From NCBI RefSeq assembly GCF_022179125.1, contig NZ_BPQG01000035.1, positions 1 to 41,773 of the forward strand: DNA of 41,773 bases, written 5' to 3'. A model generated the notes under the pieces. That model saw only the letters and a list, made by a program, of their open reading frames with translations, searched no databases and was not told where the DNA came from. The stretch is from Methylobacterium cerastii (GTDB taxonomy: Bacteria; Pseudomonadota; Alphaproteobacteria; Rhizobiales; Beijerinckiaceae). A program made the position numbers and the translations under genes. Positions 23,908-32,210 of this stretch are shown here, piece by piece; the stretch's first letter is position 1, and every line of letters begins with the position of its first letter.

Positions 23908-25746
23908 TCACGCCGACGCGTCCCAGGTCTCGCTGATGCGGCGGCCGCCGCGAGTGAGGTGCGCGCGCAGCACCACGTCGCCCGGTGGCAGCGCGGCCGG
24001 GGGGCGCCACTCCACGTAGATGCGCCAGCCGCCGGTCTGCGGCACCGGCGCGGCGACGGGGTCGTGCATCGTTCCGGCGCTGGCCGAGACCTCCGCGCCG
24101 ACGCCCGCACCCTCGGCGTCGAGGGCGCCCTGGGGCAGGTCCGGTCCTGCGAAGTCGATGCAGTACAGCCGCCGCCCGGCGATCGGCGGGTCGACCGGAC
24201 GCAGGCGGTCGGGCGAGCCGACGCGGGTCGAGACCACGCGGGCCAGCGTGCCGGGCAGAGCCGGGACGGGCTCGGCGCCCACCGTGGTCAGCCCGTAGGT
24301 CAGCGCGATCGGGTGGCCGGGGCGGACAGGCGCGTCCGGCACGAAGGCCGCCACGATGTTGTCCATGTACTCCTCGACCGAGGGGATCTCGAACAGTTGC
24401 ACCTGGCCGGCCGCGAACACGTCGCCGGCCCGCGGCGAGGCGCCGGCCGCGACCATCTCGAGCTTCGGAGCGCCGGGCTCGACCCACAGCCCCGGCCGCG
24501 CCTCGTGCCGCGCCTCGACGTCGAGGTAGGCGGCAAAGTTCCGCTCGCGCTGCATCAGCCCGAAGCCCGAGAGCGGCGCCGCGCGGAAGGACGAGATCTG
24601 CGGGCTCGGCCGTCCGTTGACCAGCGGGCGCCACAGCTGGTCGGCGCCGGCGCGCACCACCAGCCCGTCGGAATCGTGCACCTGCGGCCGGAAGTCGTCG
24701 AAGGGTTTCGCCCCCCGCGCGCCCGGCCCGTTCTGGCCGTGCAGGAACATGCTGGTCAGCGGCGCGAGGCCGAGCTGCGGGATGCTCTTGCGCGGGTGGA
24801 GCGAGGCCGTGACCTGGATGCGCGCCGGATCGCCGGGCGTGATGTCGAAGCGGTAGGCGCCGGCCAGGCTCGGGCTGTCGAGCAGCGAGAGCACGGTGAT
24901 CGTGCGGGCGTCGTCCTCGGGCTCGCAGATCCAGTGGGCGGTGAAGTCGGGGAACTCCTCGCCGGTGGAAGACCCGGTGCCGATGGCCGCGCCCCGGGCC
25001 GAGAGCCCGTATTCCTGGCCCTCGCCGCGCAGGCGGAAATAGGAGGCGCCGAGGAACACCAGGAACTCCTCCTGGAAGCCGCGCGGCCGCCCGGGCGGCG
25101 TGTCGCTGGCGGCGAAGTGCAACCGGAAGCCGGCAAAGCCGAGGCCGGCCGGGAAGCTCTGGCCGGCCAGCGCGGTGCCGAGGTCGAACAGGCCGGATTC
25201 GTAGGCGATGGGATGCGCTGGCCCGGCCTTCGGCTGCACGAACAGGGCGCAGCGCTTGCGCTGCAGGAAGCCGCGGTGGAACAGCTGCGCGCTGAAGTGT
25301 CGCCCGAAGCGCAAGGACGCGGCCGGGCGGAACACGATGGCGCGGTACTGGTCGTAGGTCAGCCCGGCCAGCGCCGGCGGCAGGTCTTCGGGGGGCGCGA
25401 CGTAGGGTGCGCCGGCCAACCGCTCCGCGAGGCGGGCCACCGTGGCGAAGGTCGTCGGCCCGTCCGTCACCGCCTGGGGCTCCTGTGCCTTGGCCTCTTG
25501 CGCCATCGTTCGGGCCTCATTCAGATCGATGACGCTAGGAACGACGCTGCCGACCATCGCGGTCAGGGCCGTGCGAAGAACGCGGCGGCGGGAGGGGGAT
25601 ACGCTGGCGGATGGTTGCGGGGGAGCCTCGGGGCCGCCCTGCGCCGGCAGGCCGTGCCCCGGCCCGTCGCCCCGGCCCTCGCCGGCGCCGAGCCGCGGCC
25701 CCGCCGCCGGCGGGGTGTCCTCACCTTCGAGTTCGATGCGCTCCAT
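23908..25746 (-). CDS. opgG: Glucan biosynthesis protein (OpgG/OpgD family), Tat-exported
   Basis: 612 residues if ATG 25746 is used. A Tat signal (SPSRRRVLRTALTAM, twin Arg near residue 52-54) favours an OpgD-like export route, although OpgG and OpgD are one family (MdoG). The periplasmic domain starts near residue 95 with FATVARLAERLAGAPYVAPP, and carries LTYDQYRAIVFRPAASLRFG, FAGFRLHF, LGASYFRLRGEGQEYGLSAR, SMFLHGQNG and RPQVHDSDGLVV, then the C-terminal Ig-like part ending ISETWDASA. These proteins are needed for beta-glucan backbone synthesis or branching in the periplasm. The first 50 residues are Gly/Pro-rich and the start overlaps the divergent opgH start. A second ATG at 25764 is possible. 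Confidence 0.9.
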   Translation of the reverse strand: MERIELEGEDTPPAAGPRLGAGEGRGDGPGHGLPAQGGPEAPPQPSASVSPSRRRVLRTALTAMVGSVVPSVIDLNEARTMAQEAKAQEPQAVTDGPTTFATVARLAERLAGAPYVAPPEDLPPALAGLTYDQYRAIVFRPAASLRFGRHFSAQLFHRGFLQRKRCALFVQPKAGPAHPIAYESGLFDLGTALAGQSFPAGLGFAGFRLHFAASDTPPGRPRGFQEEFLVFLGASYFRLRGEGQEYGLSARGAAIGTGSSTGEEFPDFTAHWICEPEDDARTITVLSLLDSPSLAGAYRFDITPGDPARIQVTASLHPRKSIPQLGLAPLTSMFLHGQNGPGARGAKPFDDFRPQVHDSDGLVVRAGADQLWRPLVNGRPSPQISSFRAAPLSGFGLMQRERNFAAYLDVEARHEARPGLWVEPGAPKLEMVAAGASPRAGDVFAAGQVQLFEIPSVEEYMDNIVAAFVPDAPVRPGHPIALTYGLTTVGAEPVPALPGTLARVVSTRVGSPDRLRPVDPPIAGRRLYCIDFAGPDLPQGALDAEGAGVGAEVSASAGTMHDPVAAPVPQTGGWRIYVEWRPPAALPPGDVVLRAHLTRGGRRISETWDASA

Positions 25747-27685
25747 GCCCGCCACGCGTCCCATTCCGTCCACGACCGCGCCGGCCTCCCACGCCGACGG
25801 GCGCCCTGTCGAGAGGTGCGGCGCCGAAACCTGGCAGCGCGACGGCCGTCGCAAGGCCGGCGCGCTGCTCGGGCGGCGGATGGCGCTCGCCCTGCCCTCG
25901 CTCGGGGTCGGCGCCGTGATCGCGTGGCTCGCCGCACTCGCCGAGCCGGTGCGCGCCGACCCGACCGAGGCCTGGCTCGGGGGAACGGTACTGGTCCTGT
26001 TCGCGGTGGTCATGACCTGGCAGGCGTTCGTGGCGTGGCAGTACCTCTACGGCCTCGTCGCGTCCGGCTTCGGCGCGCGGGCGAAATCCGCCCTGGAGCG
26101 CCGTTCGGAGACGGTGCCGGCCCGCGCCTCGGGCCTGTCGCGCACGGCCGCGGTGGTGGCGATCCACGCCGAGGACCCGGTGGCGGTGTTTTCGGCGCTC
26201 CGGGTGATGGCGCGCTCGCTCGCCCGCGACGCCGTCGATGGCGGCGACATCGACCTGTTCGTCCTCTCCGACACCCGCGACGGCGCGATCGCCGCGGTGG
26301 AGGAGCACGAGTTCGCCCGCATCCAGGCTTGGCGCGAGACCGCCGGCCCCGGCATCCCCGAGATCCGCTATCGCCGCCGCACCGAGAACGTCGGGCGCAA
26401 GGCCGGCAACATCGCCGAGTTCACCCGCACCTACGGCCCCGAATACGATTTCATGATCGTGCTCGACGCCGACAGCCTGATGAGCGGCGCCACGATGCGC
26501 CGCCTCGCCCGGCTGATGGAGGAGAGCCCGGCCACCGGCCTGATCCAGACCGTCTCCTACGCCGCCGGCCGCGACACATTGTTCGCCCGCATCCAGCAAT
26601 TCGCCGTGCGGCTCTACGCGCCGCTGGCGTTGCGCTGCCTCGAGACCTGGCAGGGGCCGGAGGGCAGCTACTGGGGCCACAACGCGATCCTGCGGATCGC
26701 GGCCTTCGCCGACCACGCCCAGCTCCCCGTCCTGCCGGGGCGCGCGCCGCTCGGCGGCGAGATCCTGTGCCACGACATCGTCGAGGGCGGCATGCTGGTG
26801 CGCGCCGGGTGGGAGGTCCGCCTGCTGCCGGAGATGGGCGGCACCTGGGAGGAGATGCCGACGAACCTCGTCGACCTGCTCGGGCGGGAGCGCCGCTGGT
26901 GCCAGGGCAACATGCAGCACCTGCGCGTCCTGCCCTGGCCCGGCCTCAAGGCGGCGAGCCGCTGGCACCTCGCGGTTGGCATCGTCTCCTACGCGATGCT
27001 GCCGCTCTGGATCGCCTACCTCGTCGCCGGCGCGTGGCTCGCCGCGCGCACGGGCGAGCTCGGCCTGCTCGGCTACGGGCTGACCGGCGCCGGCGCCGCC
27101 GCGCACGCGCTGGCCGCCCTCACCGTCACGGTGCTGGCCCTGCCGAAGCTCCTGAGCCTCGGCCACGCGCTCGCCGACAAGGGGCGCCGCGACGCCTTCG
27201 GCGGAACCCGCGCGCTGCTCGCGAGCGCGGCGCTCGAACAGGCGATCTGGGTGCTGCTCTGGCCGGTGATGACGCTGTTCACCGCCGGCGCGGTGATCTC
27301 GACCTTCTTCGGCCGGGTGGTGCGCTGGGACGCCCAGGCCCGCGACGACCGCAAGGTGAGCTGGGCCGAGGCCTGCCGCCTCCAGGCCGACGCCCTCGTG
27401 GTCGGCGCGCTGGCCGGCCTCGCGCTTGCCCTCGTCGGCGACCCGTGGCTCGCCCTGTGGCTGTCGCCGGTGGTGATCGCCCTGCTGACCAGCCCGGCCC
27501 AGAGCGTGCTGACGAGCCGCGCCGACCTCGGCCGGGCGGCCCGCGCCCGCGGCCTGTTCCTCACGATCGACGACACAGCCCAGGCCCCGGAGCTCGCCGA
27601 CCTCGCCGGCACCCGCGCACCATCGCCTCCGAAGCGGCCCGCCCCGCGCGAGCCGGTCCGGGTCGCGGCCGCCGACGCGGCGTGA
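25745..27685 (+). CDS. opgH: Glucans biosynthesis glucosyltransferase
   Basis: 646 residues, a membrane GT2 enzyme that builds the linear glucan from UDP-glucose and extrudes it to the periplasm. Motifs: VVAIHAEDP, YRRRTENVGRKAGNIAEFTR, the DxD-type LDADSLMSG, GSYWGHNAILR, HDIVEGGMLVRAGW and the R-R-W motif RERRWCQGNMQHL. Membrane helices precede (LALPSLGVGAVIAWLAAL) and follow (IVSYAMLPLWIAYLVAGAW and later) the catalytic domain. E. coli OpgH is longer (847); alphaproteobacterial forms are shorter. The start is uncertain: ATG 25745 (or 25736) overlaps the opgG start head to head, while ATG 25880 would begin directly at the first helix. Confidence 0.92.
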   Translation: MPATRPIPSTTAPASHADGRPVERCGAETWQRDGRRKAGALLGRRMALALPSLGVGAVIAWLAALAEPVRADPTEAWLGGTVLVLFAVVMTWQAFVAWQYLYGLVASGFGARAKSALERRSETVPARASGLSRTAAVVAIHAEDPVAVFSALRVMARSLARDAVDGGDIDLFVLSDTRDGAIAAVEEHEFARIQAWRETAGPGIPEIRYRRRTENVGRKAGNIAEFTRTYGPEYDFMIVLDADSLMSGATMRRLARLMEESPATGLIQTVSYAAGRDTLFARIQQFAVRLYAPLALRCLETWQGPEGSYWGHNAILRIAAFADHAQLPVLPGRAPLGGEILCHDIVEGGMLVRAGWEVRLLPEMGGTWEEMPTNLVDLLGRERRWCQGNMQHLRVLPWPGLKAASRWHLAVGIVSYAMLPLWIAYLVAGAWLAARTGELGLLGYGLTGAGAAAHALAALTVTVLALPKLLSLGHALADKGRRDAFGGTRALLASAALEQAIWVLLWPVMTLFTAGAVISTFFGRVVRWDAQARDDRKVSWAEACRLQADALVVGALAGLALALVGDPWLALWLSPVVIALLTSPAQSVLTSRADLGRAARARGLFLTIDDTAQAPELADLAGTRAPSPPKRPAPREPVRVAAADAA

Positions 27686-27735
27686 GCCCCGCTCCGGCTC
27701 GTCGATGAAACGCCCCGGGCGCCCTCTCGCGGCGC

Positions 27736-28809
27736 TCAGGCGGACGGTTCGTGGATCGGGCAACCGTTGAAGCGCTCGCGGAACTCGGCCGAGTGCTTGT
27801 AGGGCGCGTTGCGCGCCCGGTTGATGTTGCCGAGCGGACGGTGCGCGGCGAGCCCGGTCCAGACGCTGAAGCGCATCTGCTCGTCCACCGCCTGGACCCG
27901 GCCCGGCTCCCAGCTGTCCTGCGGGCGAACGGTGATCAGCCCGACCCGCTGGAACGGCGCCTCCGCCTCGTCCCATTCGACCGTCGGGTCCTCGACCGGC
28001 TGGCGCTCGCGATCGCGGCAGAGCTGCACCCTGAACTCCCACACGCCCTCGATGCCCTGCATCTCGGCGCTGACGGTCTCGCGGATCGCGTTCGGCCGGC
28101 CGTAGGCGTCGATCTCGGTGCCGGTGAGCGCGGTCAACGCCGGGGCGACGGGGGCGATCGAGAACTTGGCGACATGGTCGCCGTACCGGAACGGGGTGAC
28201 GCTGTAATAGGTCTCGCCGAGCGGGTCGACGTTCGGCGCGCCGCCGAGGGCGCCCACGGTGGTGCTGTCGATGCCGACCGCGTGCAGCGCCTTGTTCACC
28301 CCGCGCAGCACGGTGGAGGCGGCGACCTTCAGGCCTTCGGCCCGGTCGGTGGTGCCCGCGAGCAGCTTGAGGCTGCCCAGGAACTTCTCGGCGTTCGGCG
28401 CCTGGAACACCTTGCCGTTGACGAAGATGAAGTTCTGCGTCGTCCCCTCGGCGCCGGGCAGGCGCTCGCCGGGCACGTCGAGCACCTTCAGGGCGAGGCC
28501 GCGCGGCAGCGACACGGCGTCGGGCAGGATGTCGCCAGCGTTGGTCGAGAGCCGCATGTAGACCGGGTGCGTGCCGGGCGCGGCGAACAGGCCCTGCGCC
28601 AGCTCCGGGGCCAGGTTCGCGTCGATCGTCAGCACGCCTTCGAGGATGCCGTGCGACTTGGCGTGGACGGAGCGCACCGCGTGCCCCGAATCGTCGGCGA
28701 CCCGCGTCAGGATGGTGTCGAAGGTCTGGTTCAGCCGCTCGATGGTCTGTCCCTCGTCGGGCTTCACCTGCTCGAGGTCGGGGCTGTAGCGGACGGGCAT
28801 CGCGACCAT
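27736..28809 (-). CDS. Catalase-family (SrpA-like) haem protein
   Basis: 357 residues, shorter than true monofunctional catalases (about 480). It keeps the catalase core: SVHAKSHGILEG (distal His region), HPVYMRLSTNAGDILPD, PRGLALKVLDVPGERLPG, QNFIFVNGKVFQAPNA, then YYSVTPFRYGDHVAKFSIAP, RVQLCRDRERQPVEDPTVEW and NINRARNAPYKHSAEFRERFN. Such minicatalase-like proteins have peroxidase activity in some cases. The ATG 28809 has GGAGG upstream. A consensus EcfG-type promoter lies 28 bases before it, which predicts induction in the general stress response. It converges on opgH. Confidence 0.88.
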   Translation of the reverse strand: MVAMPVRYSPDLEQVKPDEGQTIERLNQTFDTILTRVADDSGHAVRSVHAKSHGILEGVLTIDANLAPELAQGLFAAPGTHPVYMRLSTNAGDILPDAVSLPRGLALKVLDVPGERLPGAEGTTQNFIFVNGKVFQAPNAEKFLGSLKLLAGTTDRAEGLKVAASTVLRGVNKALHAVGIDSTTVGALGGAPNVDPLGETYYSVTPFRYGDHVAKFSIAPVAPALTALTGTEIDAYGRPNAIRETVSAEMQGIEGVWEFRVQLCRDRERQPVEDPTVEWDEAEAPFQRVGLITVRPQDSWEPGRVQAVDEQMRFSVWTGLAAHRPLGNINRARNAPYKHSAEFRERFNGCPIHEPSA

Positions 28810-28836
28810 GGGGGCCTCCGGATTTCGCTCGTGCGC

Positions 28837-28861
28837 AACGGATCTCCGGTGCATCCGTTCC
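28837..28861 (-). promoter_or_regulatory. EcfG/PhyR-dependent general-stress promoter (consensus)
   Basis: On the minus strand GGAAC (28861-28857), a 16-base spacer, then CGTT (28840-28837). This is a perfect match to the GGAAC-N16/17-CGTT promoter described for the alphaproteobacterial general stress response. Transcription would start near 28830, some 20 bases before the catalase-like ATG. Confidence 0.78.
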
Positions 28862-28869
28862 CCGTCGCG

Positions 28870-28908
28870 AGCCCGCGCAGCGTCATCACAAGCCCGCGCA
28901 GCGTCATC
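28870..28908. repeat. 21-bp-period direct repeat over a stop codon
   Basis: AGCCCGCGCAGCGTCATC occurs at 28870-28887 and 28891-28908. The second copy includes the stop (TCA on the plus strand, 28904-28906) of the minus-strand membrane protein gene; the first repeats the stop in the same frame. Confidence 0.8.
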
Positions 28909-29401
28909 CCGCCGAGCGCGAGGCCGTTACGACCCGCCGCATCAGCCGCGGGCGCCAGACGCCGAGGACGACGTTGGCGGTGGCGACGAACAGCAGCAGC
29001 CACAGGGTGTTGCGCTCCGGCCCGAGGGATTGGGCGAGCAGGCCGGGATCGAGGCGGCCGGCCAGCGCCTCGGCGCTCAACTCGGCCTCCTGCCGCATCG
29101 GCCCCTGCACGTAGACGAGCCCGCCCTCGAACATCAGCACGCCGGTGGCGAGCTTGGCCCAGGCCCAGACCGCCCGGTGAAAGGCGCGCTGCGCCAGGGC
29201 CAGCAGGCCGGACAGCAGGGTGAGCGCGAGCGAGGGCAGGAAGATCCAGGTGGCGACCGCACCCATCGCCCCGCGCATCAGCGCGTATCCGGCCCGGTCG
29301 GCGGTGGGCGGTACGAACACGCACAGCACCAGCAGGCAGGCCGCCGCCCCCATCAGGCCGATCGCGCCCATCGTGTGCAGGAACTTCAGGAGGCGTCGCA
29401 C
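28904..29401 (-). CDS. Four-helix integral membrane protein (DUF2269-like)
   Basis: 165 residues beginning MRRLLKFLHTMGAIGLMGAA at a GTG (29401). Four hydrophobic helices are visible: GAIGLMGAAACLLVLCVFV, GAVATWIFLPSLALTLLSGL, AVWAWAKLATGVLMFEGGL and TLWLLLFVATANVVLGVW, with His at KFLHTMG in the first. The arrangement (short N terminus, helix 1 with LHxxGA, WxxxK helix 3, a VYVQGPM loop) resembles DUF2269-type membrane proteins of unknown role. Upstream ATGs give long Arg/Pro-rich leaders that look non-coding. The function is unknown. Confidence 0.75.
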   Translation of the reverse strand: MRRLLKFLHTMGAIGLMGAAACLLVLCVFVPPTADRAGYALMRGAMGAVATWIFLPSLALTLLSGLLALAQRAFHRAVWAWAKLATGVLMFEGGLVYVQGPMRQEAELSAEALAGRLDPGLLAQSLGPERNTLWLLLFVATANVVLGVWRPRLMRRVVTASRSAG

Positions 29402-29551
29402 GGCGTTCCAACCCCCATTTGCCCGGGCCTCCGTCTCCCGCGGGCCGCGGCCAAGATAGGGTACGCCCGACGGGCGGGATAGCGCACGCGACACGCCGTC
29501 CCGGCCACCCGCACGCAGGCAACGGACGGCGCGCTCGCGGGTTGGCCCGGC

Positions 29552-29779
29552 ATGACGAGCATCGCCATCATGATCGGGACGCCCGCGGGCTCGAAGCTCC
29601 TGGCGGCGGCGACCGAGCGGCAGGCCGCCCTCTCGGCCGAGCGGATCATCCTGCGCTGCCCGCGCGCCGCCCTGCCGGTGCCGCTCTGGGTCCAATGCGC
29701 CGACTCGGCGATCACCGCCCGGCTCAGCGCCTATCTCGGCGACCTTCAGGCCGAGCTGATCGGCGTCCCCGCAGCCTGA
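29552..29779 (+). CDS. Possible small hypothetical protein
   Basis: A 75-codon frame from ATG 29552: MTSIAIMIGTPAGSKLLAAA, ending LGDLQAELIGVPAA. It fits codon use of the region, lies in an otherwise empty gap and has no overlap with a convincing gene. The ribosome site is weak (GGCCCGGC). I do not recognise it. It could be spurious. Confidence 0.4.
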   Translation: MTSIAIMIGTPAGSKLLAAATERQAALSAERIILRCPRAALPVPLWVQCADSAITARLSAYLGDLQAELIGVPAA

Positions 29780-29861
29780 GGCCAGTCGATCCCGTCACGG
29801 CCCGTCTCGACCCTCTTGCATGCGCTCGACGCACCGGTAGCCGACGAAGCACATCCGCACG

Positions 29862-30170
29862 TCACGGGTGGCCTCGAAGGCCGGCCGCGCCGTCAGCTCG
29901 CTCGAAGGCCGGCCGCGCCGTCAGCTCGATGGTGCAGAAGCCGCCGTCGCGGACGATCCGCTCGTAGGTCATCGCGCCGGTGGTCATCACCACGGCGCCG
30001 GCACGGGCGACGAGGGCGGCGGCGTCCGCGCAGGTCAGCGCCCGGGTGTCGGGCCGCGCGCCGCCCGGCGATCCGCTCGGGGCGTAGTCCTGCCCGGTGC
30101 CGGGGCCTTCGGCGAGCGCCGGCGTCGCGAGGAGCGCGAGGCCTGCCAGACAGCGTGCGAACGAGGTCAT
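29862..30170 (-). CDS. Small exported protein, C terminus altered by frameshift
   Basis: The frame starts at an ATG overlapping the zwf stop (ATGA), so it is coupled to zwf. A signal peptide MTSFARCLAGLALLATPALA is followed by about 80 residues including LTCADAAALVARAGAVVMTT and GGFCTIELTARPAFE. It now ends RADGAAGLRGHP. A 28-bp tandem duplication (29873-29928) shifts the frame; removing one copy lets the protein continue ATRDVRMCFVGYRCVERM to a stop at 29795-29797. That tail contains two cysteines that would pair with the two earlier ones, as expected for a small disulphide-bonded periplasmic protein. The gene is therefore probably mutated (or the duplication is an assembly error). The function is unknown. 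Confidence 0.75.
   Translation of the reverse strand: MTSFARCLAGLALLATPALAEGPGTGQDYAPSGSPGGARPDTRALTCADAAALVARAGAVVMTTGAMTYERIVRDGGFCTIELTARPAFERADGAAGLRGHP
29873..29928. repeat. Perfect 28-bp tandem duplication
   Basis: The 28 bases at 29873-29900 (CTCGAAGGCCGG...CAGCTCG) are repeated exactly at 29901-29928. The length is not a multiple of three, and the duplication falls inside the coding region of the small exported protein. Confidence 0.95.
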
Positions 30171-31639
30171 CGAAGCTCCTCATGCCAGGTCCGCCCGTCG
30201 CGCTCGATCAGGGCGATGGCGGCGGTGGGGCCCCAGCTGCCGGCGGGGTAGGCGCGCGGCGGTTCCCGGCGGTCGGCCCAGGCCTTGAGCAGGCTGTCGG
30301 CCCAGGCCCAGGCGACCTCGACCTCGTCGCGGCGCATGAACAGGGTGGCGTTGCCGCGGACCACGTCCATCAGCAGGCGCTCGTAGGCGTCCGGGTAGCG
30401 CTGCTTGAAGGTCTCCTCGAAGGAGATGTCGAGGTTGGTCGGCCGGAGGCGCATGCCGCCGGGGCCGGGATCCTTGGTCATCACCTCGAGCTTCATCCCC
30501 TCCTGCGGCTGCAGGCGGATGACGAGGCGGTTCGGCTCGCGCCCGAACGACTCCTCGGGAAAGATCGAGAACGGCGCGGCGCGGAACTGCACCACGATCT
30601 CGGAGAGCTTCTGCGGCAGGCGCTTGCCGGTGCGCAGGTAGAACGGCACGCCGGCCCAGCGCCACGACTGAACCTCGACCTTGCAGGCCACGAAGGTCTC
30701 GGTGCGGCTGTCGTGCCCGAGCTCGTTGAGGTAGCCCTCCACCGGCTTGCCGTCGACGGCGCCCTGCACGTACTGGCCACGCACCGTCACCTGCTGCACG
30801 TCGCCGGCCGTGATCGGTTTCAGGGCGCGCAGCACCTTGAGCTTCTCGTCGCGCACCGAGTTGGCATCGAGGTTGAGCGGGCTCTCCATCGCGGTCAGGC
30901 ACAGGAGCTGCAGGATGTGGTTCTGCAGCATGTCGCGCAGCGCCCCCGACGTGTCGTAGTAGCCGGCCCGGCCCTCGACGCCGACGGTCTCGGCCACCGT
31001 GATCTGGACGTGGTCGATCACGTCCGCCGTCCAAAGCCGGTCGAAGATCGTGTTGGCGAAGCGGAGCGCCAGCAGGTTCTGCACCGTCTCCTTGCCGAGG
31101 TAGTGGTCGATCCGGAAGATCTGCTCTTCCGGAAACACCTCGCCGACCGCGTCGTTGATCGCGCGGGCCGACTTGAGGTCCTTGCCGATCGGCTTCTCCA
31201 GAACGACGCGGGACTTCTCGCCGACGAGGCCGAACTTGGCGAGGTTCCGGCAGATCGAGCCGTAGAGGTCGGGCGAGGTCGCGAGGTAGAACGGGCGCAC
31301 CTGGTCGGGCCGCTCGTCGAGCTTGGCCACGAGGTCGGGCCAGCCGTCGTCGCCGGCCCCGTCCACCGCCACGTAGTCGAGGTGGTCGAGGAAGGCGGCG
31401 AGCGTCGCCTCGTCGAGGTCGTCGGCCGCCACGAAGCGCTTCAGCGCGTCCCGCGTGCGGGCGCGAAACGCCTCGACCGCAAGTTCCGAGCGCGAGGCGC
31501 CGATGATCCGGGAGGTCGGCGGGATCTGGCCGTCCTTGTAGCGGTGGTACAGGGCCGGCAGCAGCTTGCGGGTGGTGAGGTCGCCGGTCGCGCCGAACAC
31601 GACGTAGTCGAAGGAGGCGACGGGAATGATGGTGGCCAA
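30167..31639 (-). CDS. zwf: Glucose-6-phosphate 1-dehydrogenase
   Basis: 490 residues, catalysing glucose-6-phosphate to 6-phosphogluconolactone with NAD(P)+ at the entry to the oxidative pentose phosphate and Entner-Doudoroff routes. The Rossmann motif VVFGATGDLTTRKLLPALYH lies at the N terminus, VLEKPIGKDLKSA follows, and the active-site signature RIDHYLGKETVQN with the catalytic His is intact; later PFYLRTGKRLPQK and TYPAGSWGPT-like end (AYPAGSWGPTAA). The start is TTG 31639 with GGGAG seven bases upstream. The gene overlaps the downstream small exported gene by four bases. No pgl or edd/eda genes are adjacent in this window. Confidence 0.96.
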   Translation of the reverse strand: MATIIPVASFDYVVFGATGDLTTRKLLPALYHRYKDGQIPPTSRIIGASRSELAVEAFRARTRDALKRFVAADDLDEATLAAFLDHLDYVAVDGAGDDGWPDLVAKLDERPDQVRPFYLATSPDLYGSICRNLAKFGLVGEKSRVVLEKPIGKDLKSARAINDAVGEVFPEEQIFRIDHYLGKETVQNLLALRFANTIFDRLWTADVIDHVQITVAETVGVEGRAGYYDTSGALRDMLQNHILQLLCLTAMESPLNLDANSVRDEKLKVLRALKPITAGDVQQVTVRGQYVQGAVDGKPVEGYLNELGHDSRTETFVACKVEVQSWRWAGVPFYLRTGKRLPQKLSEIVVQFRAAPFSIFPEESFGREPNRLVIRLQPQEGMKLEVMTKDPGPGGMRLRPTNLDISFEETFKQRYPDAYERLLMDVVRGNATLFMRRDEVEVAWAWADSLLKAWADRREPPRAYPAGSWGPTAAIALIERDGRTWHEELR

Positions 31640-31885
31640 GGGCTGCTCCCGGTTTGATGCGGCGGCGCGGATGTCCGCCCGCGGACGACTCGCGCGGCCG
31701 GCCCGATCCCACCCCGCGGCTTAGGCCTTTGCAATTGCTTCGCCAAGGTTTGGGCGACGGCAGGGCCGGGGGCGTGCGCCGCCGTTAAGCACGTCGCTTA
31801 GCGAGATGTTCAAGTCGGGACGGCATTCTCACGCTGCGGCCGGCCATGCGGTCCATCGAAGGCGCCCCGGGAGGTCGGTCCGGCC

Positions 31886-32170
31886 ATGCACCAGGATGAC
31901 GAGCGGTACGCGCGCGACGCGGATTGGGACGAGCCGCGGCCGCGACGCCGGGGCGTGTTCGGGCGGGCGTTCTCGCTCCTCAAGCTCGCGCTGTTCCTCG
32001 CCCCGACGGCGCTGTTCGCCGCGAGCTACCTCGTGACCGATTGCGGATCGCGCGCCGGCGCCGGCCTCGGCCAGCTGTTCAAGGCCGGCGCCTGCGCCCG
32101 CGGCGAGATCCTGAACGGCGCCCTGTCGCTCCCCACCGACCTCGCCGCCCTGCGCCGGGCGATGAACTGA
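31886..32170 (+). CDS. Small membrane-anchored hypothetical protein
   Basis: 94 residues starting MHQDDERYARDADWDEPRPR, a charged cytoplasmic head with an Arg cluster, then one hydrophobic helix (SLLKLALFLAPTALFAASYL) and a short outer segment with two cysteines (TDCGSRAG, KAGACARGE) that could form a disulphide. GGGAGG lies upstream. No family recognised. The 246-base gap between it and zwf holds only a short TAAGC/GCTTA inverted repeat near 31786-31800. Confidence 0.65.
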   Translation: MHQDDERYARDADWDEPRPRRRGVFGRAFSLLKLALFLAPTALFAASYLVTDCGSRAGAGLGQLFKAGACARGEILNGALSLPTDLAALRRAMN

Positions 32171-32210
32171 TTTCGGTCCGCGGCCGGTTTAGCCGCGGCA
32201 CCGAGCCCCC

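Noticed and set aside
23959-27708. Long plus-strand open frame over opgG and opgH
   Set aside because: Antisense to opgG and out of frame with opgH; low-complexity Arg/Gly/Ala translation without motifs.
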